Assembly (NCBI RefSeq): GCF_021531895.1
Contig: NZ_JAFBIX010000004.1
Location: 51,532 to 115,531, forward strand
From: Faecalicatena contorta
Lineage (GTDB): Bacteria; Bacillota; Clostridia; Lachnospirales; Lachnospiraceae
DNA length: 64,000 bases
Direction: 5' to 3'
In this document: in pieces, positions 54,743 through 62,438 of the stretch
Layout: every line of letters begins with the position of its first letter
Numbering within the stretch: position 1 is the stretch's first letter
Position numbers and translations under genes: made by a program
Notes under the pieces: generated by a model
Seen by the model: the letters and a program-made list of their open reading frames with translations, nothing else
Database searches by the model: none
What the model was told of the DNA's origin: nothing

Positions 54743-56119
54743 ATGGAAATAAGAATGCTGCAACAATACGAGCTGCTGCCGGCACTTCATCTTGTATGGG
54801 ATGTATTTGCAGATGAAATTGCACCTTCTTATACTCCGGAAGGTGTTGCTGAGTTCCAGAAGTTCATCAAATATGACAACATTTATACAATGTGCCAAAG
54901 AAGAGAAATATTCTTCTTTGGTGCATTTCAAGGTACAGAATTATGCGGTACAATCGCAGTCAAAAACGATGGACATATCAGTCTGTTCTTTGTAAGAAAA
55001 CAGTATCGAGGAAAAGGCATTGGTCGGATGCTGTTTCAGTGTGTTTATAATTATTGTGCTCAGCAGCTTTGTGTCAAAACAATTACTGTAAATTCAGCGC
55101 CACAGGCAGTGCAAAAATATATACATCTGGGAATGCATGTGACTGCGGAAGAACAAGTAGTAAATGGTATTCGTTCTGTTCCATTAGAAATGTATGTGAT
55201 TCCTGGGTTGGTAAGACCTGTAAAAAAGAAATCTAAAAAACCGATTATTATTGTAAGTATTATATGTATGGTCATAGTTATCGGACTGTTTGTTGGTGAA
55301 GTCAAACTGCTAAAAAGTATACAGAAGAATATCTATGATGTTCCAGACATTTATGAAGAATTTGCAGAAGAGCCAAATCACGAATATGATCTTCCAAATG
55401 AAGAAAAAGAAGATTCAACAGATGAAGAAAATCTACAAGGAATTGAATCAATTCCAGAAAAAATCGAAGAAAATTTGTCGTATGAAATAACGGAAGATAC
55501 ATACTCATTTTCTGATCGAGAAAAGGAATCTATGTTGATTGAATTCAATGTAACATATCCGGTCGTTCATGGATTACCAGATGCCGACATAGAAGAAAAA
55601 GTAAATAAAGCATTGAAGAATTGTGCAATGCAGACAGTAAATGAAATCTATAATAATCCTTCTAATACGATAAAAGAAAGAGTGATCAGCGAAAAAAATC
55701 CTATGCTGATAAGCTATGCAAAATATAAAGTATGTTATGCGTCAGATGACCTAATAAGTATCGCCTATGAAGATTATAATTACGAAGGCGGAAGCCAATA
55801 TTATTCCCAGCATCTCAGAACATGCAATATCAATCCCAAAACTGGAGAAACATACCAATTAAAAGATCTGGTAGATATCAACGATGAAGTGATTGATCAA
55901 TGGCTTCAAAATATGCGTGACGAAACAAAAAACGACAGCTTCCTGTCAGAATTAAGCAAAGAAGAAATCAAAAAAACCCTGGAAGGCGACAGCCTTGATG
56001 GCGTTTACATTGTCAATTATTACATGGATGAAGAAGGAGTTCAGGTAGGATACGATTTAAATTATAAAAAAGATGATTCCCATGATTTGGGATTTTCGTG
56101 GGTGACAGCAAAAATGTAA
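54743..56119 (+). CDS. GNAT acetyltransferase fused to a membrane helix and an extracellular DUF4163/DUF3298-like domain
   Basis: This 458-residue protein appears to be a three-part fusion. Residues 1-150 form a GNAT N-acetyltransferase, with the acetyl-CoA loop YRGKGIG at 88-94. A basic stretch (VKKKSKKP) and one membrane helix (about 168-187) follow. After an acidic linker, residues 240-458 look like the DUF4163/DUF3298 pair known from RsiV and secreted Firmicutes proteins (YPVVHGLPDADIEEKVNKAL; YEGGSQYYSQHLRTCNI). No break in the frame is seen. The substrate and link between the parts are unknown. AAGGAGG precedes the start. A repeat hairpin abuts the stop. Confidence 0.8.
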   Translation: MEIRMLQQYELLPALHLVWDVFADEIAPSYTPEGVAEFQKFIKYDNIYTMCQRREIFFFGAFQGTELCGTIAVKNDGHISLFFVRKQYRGKGIGRMLFQCVYNYCAQQLCVKTITVNSAPQAVQKYIHLGMHVTAEEQVVNGIRSVPLEMYVIPGLVRPVKKKSKKPIIIVSIICMVIVIGLFVGEVKLLKSIQKNIYDVPDIYEEFAEEPNHEYDLPNEEKEDSTDEENLQGIESIPEKIEENLSYEITEDTYSFSDREKESMLIEFNVTYPVVHGLPDADIEEKVNKALKNCAMQTVNEIYNNPSNTIKERVISEKNPMLISYAKYKVCYASDDLISIAYEDYNYEGGSQYYSQHLRTCNINPKTGETYQLKDLVDINDEVIDQWLQNMRDETKNDSFLSELSKEEIKKTLEGDSLDGVYIVNYYMDEEGVQVGYDLNYKKDDSHDLGFSWVTAKM

Positions 56120-56120
56120 A

Positions 56121-56186
56121 AAAAGGGGACGTAGTATTTTTTGGTTTTACTACGTCCCCTTTTGAAAAATGTGGTGTACCCAAATG
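56121..56186 (-). repeat. GGGACGTAGTA hairpin repeat, copy 2 (inverted)
   Basis: A hairpin with 16-base arms (AAAAGGGGACGTAGTA and its complement, 56121-56136 and 56148-56163) is followed by TGGTGTACCCAAATG. Read on the minus strand the order is CATTTGGGTACACCACA then hairpin, matching copy 1 at 17871-17933. It begins 1 base after a stop codon and may serve as a terminator. Confidence 0.8.
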
Positions 56187-56298
56187 AAAAACAATTGACG
56201 AATGTAGAATAATGTGAGAAAATATAAATAAGTATGGTGTTAAAGATATAACAAGCCCTACGACAGAAAAATCATACATAGTTGAAAGGAGTTTTAAA

Positions 56299-56991
56299 AT
56301 GATTTATTCACATGAAGTAGAAATGATGTGTCCGGTGGCTCAGGGTGCGAATCACGGACCAGCTCCGATTCCGGAAGAAGCAAAATGGGTACAGGCTAAA
56401 GAAGTAAAAGATATTTCTGGTTTTACACACGGTATTGGCTGGTGTGCTCCTCAGCAGGGTGCATGTAAACTTACTTTAAATGTTAAAGATGGTATTATTC
56501 AGGAAGCTCTTGTTGAGACAATCGGATGTTCAGGAATGACTCACTCAGCAGCCATGGCATCTGAAATCCTTCCAGGAAAAACTATTTTAGAGGCATTGAA
56601 TACAGACCTTGTCTGTGATGCTATTAATACAGCAATGAGAGAATTGTTCCTTCAGATTGTATATGGAAGAACTCAGAGTGCATTTTCAGAAGATGGACTT
56701 GCAATTGGTGCTGGTTTGGAAGACCTTGGAAAAGGACTTCGTTCTCAGGTTGGTACAATGTACGGAACATTAGCAAAAGGTCCTCGTTATCTTGAAATGG
56801 CTGAAGGTTATGTAACAGGTATTGCTTTGGATGAGAACGATGAGATTATCGGATATCAGTTCGTAAGCCTTGGAAAATTCACTGACTTCATCAAAGCTGG
56901 TGATACACCTAACGATGCTTGGGAAAAGGCAAAAGGACAGTATGGACGTGTTGCAGACGCAGTAAAGATTATTGATCCTAGAAAAGAATAG
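56299..56991 (+). CDS. NifU-like iron-sulfur cluster scaffold protein
   Basis: This 230-residue protein has an IscU/NifU-like N-terminal region with conserved cysteines in GIGWCAPQQGACKL and ETIGCSGMTHSAAM. These could hold an Fe-S cluster or zinc. The C-terminal part is not a standard NifU domain. It is the usual upstream partner of the GGGtGRT protein encoded next. No nifS/iscS is adjacent, so a dedicated rather than general Fe-S role is possible. AAAGGAG precedes the ATG. Confidence 0.8.
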   Translation: MIYSHEVEMMCPVAQGANHGPAPIPEEAKWVQAKEVKDISGFTHGIGWCAPQQGACKLTLNVKDGIIQEALVETIGCSGMTHSAAMASEILPGKTILEALNTDLVCDAINTAMRELFLQIVYGRTQSAFSEDGLAIGAGLEDLGKGLRSQVGTMYGTLAKGPRYLEMAEGYVTGIALDENDEIIGYQFVSLGKFTDFIKAGDTPNDAWEKAKGQYGRVADAVKIIDPRKE

Positions 56992-57018
56992 ACGCGATAA
57001 GCGGACAGAGAAGGATGA

Positions 57019-57106
57019 CCTGGTCAGATGATTCATGCTTGTATGAAATCGGTAGACCGGGACAGGCTTTGAAGGCGCAACGCGCCACATGAACGAGGTT
57101 CATGTG
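57019..57106 (+). promoter_or_regulatory. Three consecutive hairpins between the NifU-like and GGGtGRT genes
   Basis: CCTGGTC/GACCGGG (57019-57061, with an inner GATTCAT/ATGAAATC stem), GGCGC/GCGCC (57074-57086) and CACATGAAC/GTTCATGTG (57086-57106) fill the 165-base gap. None has a T-run, so they look like a structured intercistronic RNA rather than a terminator. Confidence 0.55.
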
Positions 57107-57156
57107 TGTTCGTGGGAAGATTCAAAAGGTAACAAAAAAATCAGGAGGACAAGTAA

Positions 57157-58167
57157 ATGGCTTTATTTGAATCATATGAAAGAAGAATTGATAAAATCAA
57201 TGAAGTATTAGGAAGCTATGGTATTGCTTCCATCGAAGAAGCAGAGAAGATTACAAAGGATGCCGGCCTTGATGTATACAATCAGGTAAAAGGTATTCAG
57301 CCAATCTGTTTCGAAAATGCATGTTGGGCATATACAGTAGGTGCAGCAATTGCAATTAAAAAGGGATGTAAGACAGCAGCTGATGCAGCAGCAGCAATCG
57401 GAGAAGGCCTGCAGGCTTTCTGTATCCCAGGTTCTGTAGCAGATCAGCGTAAAGTTGGTCTTGGACATGGTAACTTAGGAAAGATGCTTCTGGAAGAAGA
57501 CACAGATTGTTTCGCATTCTTAGCTGGTCACGAGTCATTCGCAGCAGCTGAAGGTGCAATCGGTATTGCAGAGAAGGCAAACAAAGTTCGTAAGAAACCA
57601 CTTCGTGTTATCTTGAACGGACTTGGAAAGGATGCTGCAAAGATCATTTCCAGAATTAACGGATTTACATATGTTCAGACAGAATATGATTACTATACAG
57701 GAGAACTGAAAGAAGTTCAGAGAATCGCTTACTCTGACGGACTTCGTTCTAAAGTTAACTGCTATGGGGCGAATGATGTACGTGAAGGTGTTGCCATCAT
57801 GCACAAAGAAGGCGTAGACGTATCTATCACAGGTAACTCTACCAACCCAACACGTTTCCAGCATCCAGTTGCAGGTACATACAAGAAAGAATGTATCGAG
57901 CAGGGCAAGAAGTACTTCTCAGTAGCATCCGGCGGTGGTACAGGACGTACACTTCATCCAGATAACATGGCTGCAGGTCCAGCTTCTTATGGTATGACAG
58001 ATACTTTAGGACGTATGCACTCTGATGCACAGTTTGCAGGTTCTTCATCCGTTCCAGCCCATGTTGAGATGATGGGCTTAATCGGAGCAGGTAACAACCC
58101 GATGGTTGGTATGACTGTTGCAGTTGCAGTTTCCGTAGAGGAAGCCGCTAAAGCTGGAAGATTCTAA
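57157..58167 (+). CDS. GGGtGRT protein
   Basis: This 336-residue protein belongs to the family named after its GGGTGRT motif, here in SVASGGGTGRTLHPDNMAAG (about residue 255). Other glycine-rich conserved stretches are GLGHGNLGKMLLEED and GNSTNPTRFQHPVAGTYK. No function is established to my knowledge. The family regularly pairs with the NifU-like protein found upstream, suggesting an Fe-S-dependent partner. AGGAGGAC precedes the ATG. A clear terminator follows the gene. Confidence 0.85.
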   Translation: MALFESYERRIDKINEVLGSYGIASIEEAEKITKDAGLDVYNQVKGIQPICFENACWAYTVGAAIAIKKGCKTAADAAAAIGEGLQAFCIPGSVADQRKVGLGHGNLGKMLLEEDTDCFAFLAGHESFAAAEGAIGIAEKANKVRKKPLRVILNGLGKDAAKIISRINGFTYVQTEYDYYTGELKEVQRIAYSDGLRSKVNCYGANDVREGVAIMHKEGVDVSITGNSTNPTRFQHPVAGTYKKECIEQGKKYFSVASGGGTGRTLHPDNMAAGPASYGMTDTLGRMHSDAQFAGSSSVPAHVEMMGLIGAGNNPMVGMTVAVAVSVEEAAKAGRF

Positions 58168-58275
58168 TTAATAGCGTAAAATCAGTATTTTTAGAATGTT
58201 TTAACATTTTAAAAAATCAATAAATGCTAATACATTTGTTATTTATTTGTTAACGTATATTTGTTAATATATTTA

Positions 58276-58316
58276 AAGTGGGAGATGATGGATTTTCTCC
58301 CACTTACTTTAGTTTT
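58276..58316 (+). terminator. Intrinsic terminator after the GGGtGRT gene
   Basis: The arms AAGTGGGAGA and TCTCCCACTT (58276-58305) surround ten bases and are followed by ACTTTAGTTTTT. The 108 bases before it are AT-rich with no gene. Confidence 0.75.
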
Positions 58317-58324
58317 TCAAGATT

Positions 58325-59127
58325 TTATCTTAACCATTCTAAATCACGGACTGTGTAAGTTGATTCTGTAATATCTTTTATTGAGTGTCTTGCCATTTCT
58401 TTTAGTGCATATTCATCGACATTCGTTTTTTTACATCTGGTTACAAATGTTTTTCTCGGATCATGAGGACGATGTTCCGGGTTGAGATGAAGTTCGCCGG
58501 TTACTTTCTTAAATCTATTCGCATATTTGTCGTAAGTAAGTTTCTATGATCCGGCATGAGTCTGCCCTTTGTTATTTAGCAAATATTCGCTTCCTATAGA
58601 AGCGGCAAAATCATAATTATTCTTTAAGAGTTCTATGATTTTGGTATGAATTGGAACTATGCGTTGTTTGCCAGCTGGCGTTTTTATTCCGGCTTTCATG
58701 TACCACTTTTCAAGATTGATTACATCTAATCTTAAAGCAGCAAGTTCTTCGGTCTCCATCCCATATAACATTGCATTATAATCTAATCTACGTATCTTAC
58801 TTTCCCTACGTTTTTCCAGAGAATGTTCATCTCATCATCGGTAAATGGAATATGTGTTCTTGTTGCTTCTTCTTTCTCTTTACTGATATCATTAGAAATT
58901 TCAAATGTTCTAGCATAGTTCTTGTCTACAATTTTGTATCCGGGTACATAATCAAGCATAAGATTAAAAAGCGACTTGATTCTAGCTTTCGTCCCTGCGG
59001 TAGGAAAAATCTTTTCACCTTTTTTCTTTCCTTTGGTTTCAATTCTATATCCTCCCGCCATGCATCCCTTTATGTGTCTGGCCCTGATATCTTTCACCCT
59101 CATGTCATAAACAGAAAAGCAGTAAGC
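58325..59127 (-). pseudogene. Decayed tyrosine recombinase (phage/ICE-type integrase)
   Basis: Read in pieces, the minus strand encodes the core-binding domain (SVYDMRVKDIRARHIKG, RIKSLFNLMLDYVPGYKIV) and then the catalytic domain (GWRP/EELAALRLDVINLEKWY, GKQRIVPIHTKIIELL). The end reads HRPHDPRKTFVTRC, MARHSIKDITESTYTVRD. The catalytic R-H-H/R-H-Y set is still recognisable. It is broken by a TAG at 58783, a frameshift near 58750, another TAG at 58544, and a stop just upstream of 59127. The N-terminal DNA-binding arm is lost. It marks an old integrated element of which little else remains. Confidence 0.8.
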
Positions 59128-59150
59128 TCATGCTGACGTAATTGTTCTAA

Positions 59151-59312
59151 TGGAATTATCAGCGATTTCTTGAAAGTATTGATCCGTCCAATTATCATAA
59201 ACTTGTAAAAGGAAAATACTATTTTGTAAATGATAAGAATGAGTTTTGGTGGTATAATCCAGATACTGGTGAAATAAACCCATTGAGCCTTAAGTTGGAT
59301 AGTAAAGAATAA
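59151..59312 (+). pseudogene. Gene remnant, 53-residue C-terminal fragment
   Basis: An open stretch follows a TAA at 59148 and reads WNYQRFLESIDPSNYHKL, then GKYYFVNDKNEFWWYNPDTG, ending at TAA 59310. The composition looks coding, but there is no start codon or ribosome binding site. I do not recognise the family. It adjoins the decayed integrase and may be another part of the same lost element. Confidence 0.45.
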
Positions 59313-59335
59313 GATATGATGATTTTTAAATGTAT

Positions 59336-59368
59336 AAGCCTGTCAGCTTTTTGTAGCATGACAGGCTT
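59336..59368 (-). terminator. Hairpin downstream of the ATP-grasp gene
   Basis: The 10-base arms AAGCCTGTCA and TGACAGGCTT surround 13 bases. On the minus strand it lies 26 bases after the ATP-grasp stop and is followed by an AT-rich stretch (ATACATTTAAAAAT) rather than a clean T-run. Confidence 0.6.
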
Positions 59369-59393
59369 AGAATAATTTAAATGTATTTGTCGA

Positions 59394-60590
59394 TTAATTA
59401 CATTTCAAGACATTCTTATAGAAGCTATCCATTTCTTTCTTAGTATTGAATACCGCAACATACATCTGATTACCCATCGCACCGGACAATACATCAGGAA
59501 TCCGGTCGACCATCTTCAGGTTATCACCATATTTTTCAAGAATTTCTTCATGACTCAGCACGAAATCTTTTCCATCTCGACGCCCGGCATAAGCACAGTA
59601 AGCATGTTTGCCGTCTGGCAGAGTGGAGTGATCAAAGGCGATCATATCCGCCCAGATCTTGTATACATTGGTACTGTTAGCGTAATTCATCATATCAGGA
59701 GAAAATCCGCCGCAAGGACGCATGTTAACTTCCAGAGCCACAACATCGCCTTTCTTGCCCATTCCGTCGTGATCCTTTAGAAGACGGAAGAATTCAAAAT
59801 GAACGAAACGGCTTTTTACACCGAAGCTTTTTACAGTAGCACGTCCGGCAGTACGTACATCCTCAGAAAGATTTTTCACAATATGATAGATAGAGTTATC
59901 AGAATTATTGACGATATCCATGATTGAATCTGGAGTTACGTTACCCGTCTCGAACATTGGATCGCCATTAGAATCGATGACAGCATCGTAAGAATTAACT
60001 TCTGCGTCGATAAACTCCTCCATGATGTATTGTGTATCAGCTACTTTCTCATTAAAGAACCGAAGAAGATCTTGGTCAGATGAAAGCTTAAAGGTATGGG
60101 ATGCGCCAACACCATTGTCTGGTTTTACAATGACTGGATAACCAACGAGCTTAATAAAATCCTGACAATTTTCGACATTGTCAACCAGATGATAGCGGGC
60201 TACCGGGATTCCAGCCTTCGTGTAGAATTCTTTCATCTTTGATTTGTATTTAATACGAGGCATGTCTTCTGTGTGGAAACCGCTGGAGATATTAAAATCT
60301 GTACGCAACATTGCATCACGTTCCAGCCAGTATTCATTGTTAGACTCCAGCCAGTCGATCCGTCCGTATTTATAAGTAAAAAATGCAACGGCACGGTATA
60401 CTTCATCATAATTTTCCAGACTGTTTACTTTGTAATACTCATTCAAACTGTTTTTTAATTCCTGAGATAATTCATCGTAAGGCTGATCGCCAATACCCAG
60501 AACATTAAGACCATTTTTCTTTAATTCCGCACAAAACTGCCAGTAGTTTGTAGGAAAGTTTGGAGAAATAAATATAAAATTCTTTGTCAT
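59394..60590 (-). CDS. ATP-grasp ligase-like protein
   Basis: This 398-residue protein of the ATP-grasp superfamily (carbamoyl-phosphate-synthetase large-subunit-like) ligates a carboxylate to an amine or similar nucleophile with ATP. The N-terminal pre-ATP-grasp part begins FIFISPNFPTNYWQFCAELK. The ATP-grasp core has GYPVIVKPDNGVGASHTFKL, YIMEEFIDAEVNSYDAVID and a metal-binding VALEVNMRPCGGFSPDMMNY. The substrates are unknown. It lies 58 bases downstream of two esterase genes on the same strand, so the three probably form an operon. The ribosome binding site is weak. Confidence 0.82.
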   Translation of the reverse strand: MTKNFIFISPNFPTNYWQFCAELKKNGLNVLGIGDQPYDELSQELKNSLNEYYKVNSLENYDEVYRAVAFFTYKYGRIDWLESNNEYWLERDAMLRTDFNISSGFHTEDMPRIKYKSKMKEFYTKAGIPVARYHLVDNVENCQDFIKLVGYPVIVKPDNGVGASHTFKLSSDQDLLRFFNEKVADTQYIMEEFIDAEVNSYDAVIDSNGDPMFETGNVTPDSIMDIVNNSDNSIYHIVKNLSEDVRTAGRATVKSFGVKSRFVHFEFFRLLKDHDGMGKKGDVVALEVNMRPCGGFSPDMMNYANSTNVYKIWADMIAFDHSTLPDGKHAYCAYAGRRDGKDFVLSHEEILEKYGDNLKMVDRIPDVLSGAMGNQMYVAVFNTKKEMDSFYKNVLKCN

Positions 60591-60648
60591 TTGTGTTTAC
60601 TCGCTTTCTTTTGTTGAACTATAACGTTACATAGAAAAAGAAACCCCT

Positions 60649-61401
60649 CTAATCTAACAAATATGGTACAAAATAAGTGACTTGTTTGTACCACCAGATC
60701 CAGTCATGGTAGCAGTCCATTCCCCAATAATCTACCCATGTATGGATACCCTTGTTTTTCAGAATACCATCCAACTGTCTGGTAGAATCCGGAAGTTCCC
60801 ATGCTCCCTGCCCAACACAGATGGCTGACTTTTGTTCATTATACATAGAAATGTAAGGATGATCTAATGGCATATTTGCCAGATAATGAATTGGTGAATT
60901 GTTATAGACAAGATCATCCATGTAAGAACCGAATCCATATTCTGCAGTATAGATTCCGCTTAATGCTAATAGTCTGTCAAAGAGATCCGGACGTCGGAAA
61001 TACAGGTTAGCGGCGTGAGTTGCCCCAAGACTACAGCCGAAGACCAATACACCCGGATAGCCGGTCCAGCCATTGCATTCATTCACCATATCACGCATAA
61101 ATGGAACCATCTCATCCGTGATATAGCGTATCCAGTCCTCGTAGCGGCAGATTCTCCATCGAGGATCCCCTTCTTCATTAGACCATGTTTCCTGATCGAT
61201 CGTATCAATGGAAAATACCATGACTTCTCCAGAATCAATCCATGGTGCCCATATGTCAGTCATATGAAAATTCTCAAAATCAAAGAATCGGCCGTTCTGA
61301 CAAGGAATGAAGAGCACCGGACGACCGGCATGTCCATAGACCTTACATTCCATATCTTTATTAAGCGCTGGGCTGAATTGCTTAAAATATTGTACTTTCA
61401 T
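60649..61401 (-). CDS. Alpha/beta-hydrolase-fold esterase (esterase D-like family), first copy
   Basis: This 250-residue predicted cytoplasmic serine hydrolase of the putative esterase family also contains enterobactin esterases and S-formylglutathione hydrolases. The nucleophile elbow is VFGCSLGATHAAN (GxSxG, here GCSLG). A catalytic His is likely in MDCYHDWIWW near the C terminus. No signal peptide is visible. The substrate is unknown. AGGAGG precedes the ATG at 61401. It is followed by the ATP-grasp gene and preceded by a second esterase gene 13 bases away. Confidence 0.82.
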   Translation of the reverse strand: MKVQYFKQFSPALNKDMECKVYGHAGRPVLFIPCQNGRFFDFENFHMTDIWAPWIDSGEVMVFSIDTIDQETWSNEEGDPRWRICRYEDWIRYITDEMVPFMRDMVNECNGWTGYPGVLVFGCSLGATHAANLYFRRPDLFDRLLALSGIYTAEYGFGSYMDDLVYNNSPIHYLANMPLDHPYISMYNEQKSAICVGQGAWELPDSTRQLDGILKNKGIHTWVDYWGMDCYHDWIWWYKQVTYFVPYLLD

Positions 61402-61414
61402 AAGTTTCCTCCTG

Positions 61415-62179
61415 TTATTTCTGGTATAGCAGAGTATTCATGAAAAATGGAATCTGCTTTTCCCAGCTCGCTTCGCAGTGATCTCCGCCGGGAACAATCC
61501 GACAGTCAAGCATCACATGACGTTTTAAAAGCAGAGATGCCACTTTTCCAAATTGTTGTAACATGTTTGGATGGAAATGAATCTCTCTGGAACCATAATC
61601 CATGTAAACAACCGTATCTGGTTGGATCTTTGACCGTTTGGTCAATTGCTCGATTCTTTGAATATCTACCCAGAGGGATGGGGAGAGACAGGCTGCACGA
61701 GAGAAGTAGCGATTATATTCTAATACAGCGTACAGGCTCATCAGACCACCCATAGAACTTCCCGCGATAAAAGTATGCTCACGATCTGGCTGGGTAGGAA
61801 AGCGTTCGTCAATTTCTTCTTTAAATGTATGAATCAGCCATTCCATTGTCGTTCTGCCACGGCCAATAACTTTTCCAAAACGGGAATCGTTGAAAGAATA
61901 TGGTGAATATTCTTCCAGCCGTCCATTGTTCGGACTATGATTACATTCTACCGCAGCAATGATCAGAGGAGTGGATGTGGCATCCATATATTCTTTCATT
62001 CCCCAGCTCTTGCCATAGGTAGCATGTGAATCAAAAAACACATTGTGTCCATCAAACATGTATAAAACTGGATAACGTTGATCTGAATCTGTATGACAAG
62101 ATTCCGGTAGGTAGACATAGGCTTTGCGGGGGTCGTCAGCTGTCAGTTCCGGAATAGTAATGTCCCATGTATAAACCAT
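61415..62179 (-). CDS. Alpha/beta-hydrolase-fold esterase (Fes/esterase D-like family), second copy
   Basis: This 254-residue serine hydrolase has nucleophile elbow AGSSMGGLMSLYA (GSSMG), an acidic residue in VYMDYGSREIH, and a C-terminal His in PGGDHCEASWEKQI. The early YPVLYMFDGHNVFFD matches Fes/esterase D-like enzymes. It is clearly different in sequence from the neighbouring esterase, so the two are not a recent duplication. TTGGAGG precedes the ATG. It heads the predicted three-gene unit, behind a palindrome that could be an operator. Confidence 0.85.
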   Translation of the reverse strand: MVYTWDITIPELTADDPRKAYVYLPESCHTDSDQRYPVLYMFDGHNVFFDSHATYGKSWGMKEYMDATSTPLIIAAVECNHSPNNGRLEEYSPYSFNDSRFGKVIGRGRTTMEWLIHTFKEEIDERFPTQPDREHTFIAGSSMGGLMSLYAVLEYNRYFSRAACLSPSLWVDIQRIEQLTKRSKIQPDTVVYMDYGSREIHFHPNMLQQFGKVASLLLKRHVMLDCRIVPGGDHCEASWEKQIPFFMNTLLYQK

Positions 62180-62196
62180 ATTAATACCTCCAATCT

Positions 62197-62222
62197 GTGT
62201 ATTATTTTTTTATATAATACAC
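62197..62222 (-). promoter_or_regulatory. Palindrome upstream of the esterase/ATP-grasp operon
   Basis: GTGTATTAT and ATAATACAC form a perfect 9-base inverted repeat with an 8-base spacer, beginning 18 bases before the esterase start. It contains TATAAA-like sequence, so it could be an operator over the -10 region; TTGGAT lies 15 bases upstream of that box. Confidence 0.45.
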
Positions 62223-62318
62223 CCATGATATCCAATTATTTAATATAGCACACTGTGCCATAGATGGCAAGAAAAGGTTGATTTTCCACACTTTTGCAGT
62301 TAGTTATGAACTGATATA

Positions 62319-62359
62319 GCTCGAAAGCTTTATAGAATAAGGCTTCCGAGCATTTTTTA
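62319..62359 (+). terminator. Terminator-like hairpin in the left end of the insertion sequence
   Basis: GCTCGAAAGCTTTAT and ATAAGGCTTCCGAGC pair with two mismatches and are followed by ATTTTTTATTTT. It lies upstream of the transposase gene and would block read-through from outside. Confidence 0.65.
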
Positions 62360-62404
62360 TTTTATATTTTTAACTTTTATATATAGCGTTTTATAACGTT
62401 TCGT

Positions 62405-62424
62405 GATATAATAAGTATTATATC
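62405..62424 (+). promoter_or_regulatory. Palindromic -10 region upstream of the transposase
   Basis: GATATAATA and TATTATATC form a perfect inverted repeat with a 2-base centre. It contains TATAAT (62407-62412), the likely -10 box. No good -35 box is visible. Confidence 0.4.
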
Positions 62425-62438
62425 GAAGGAGCTGAATT

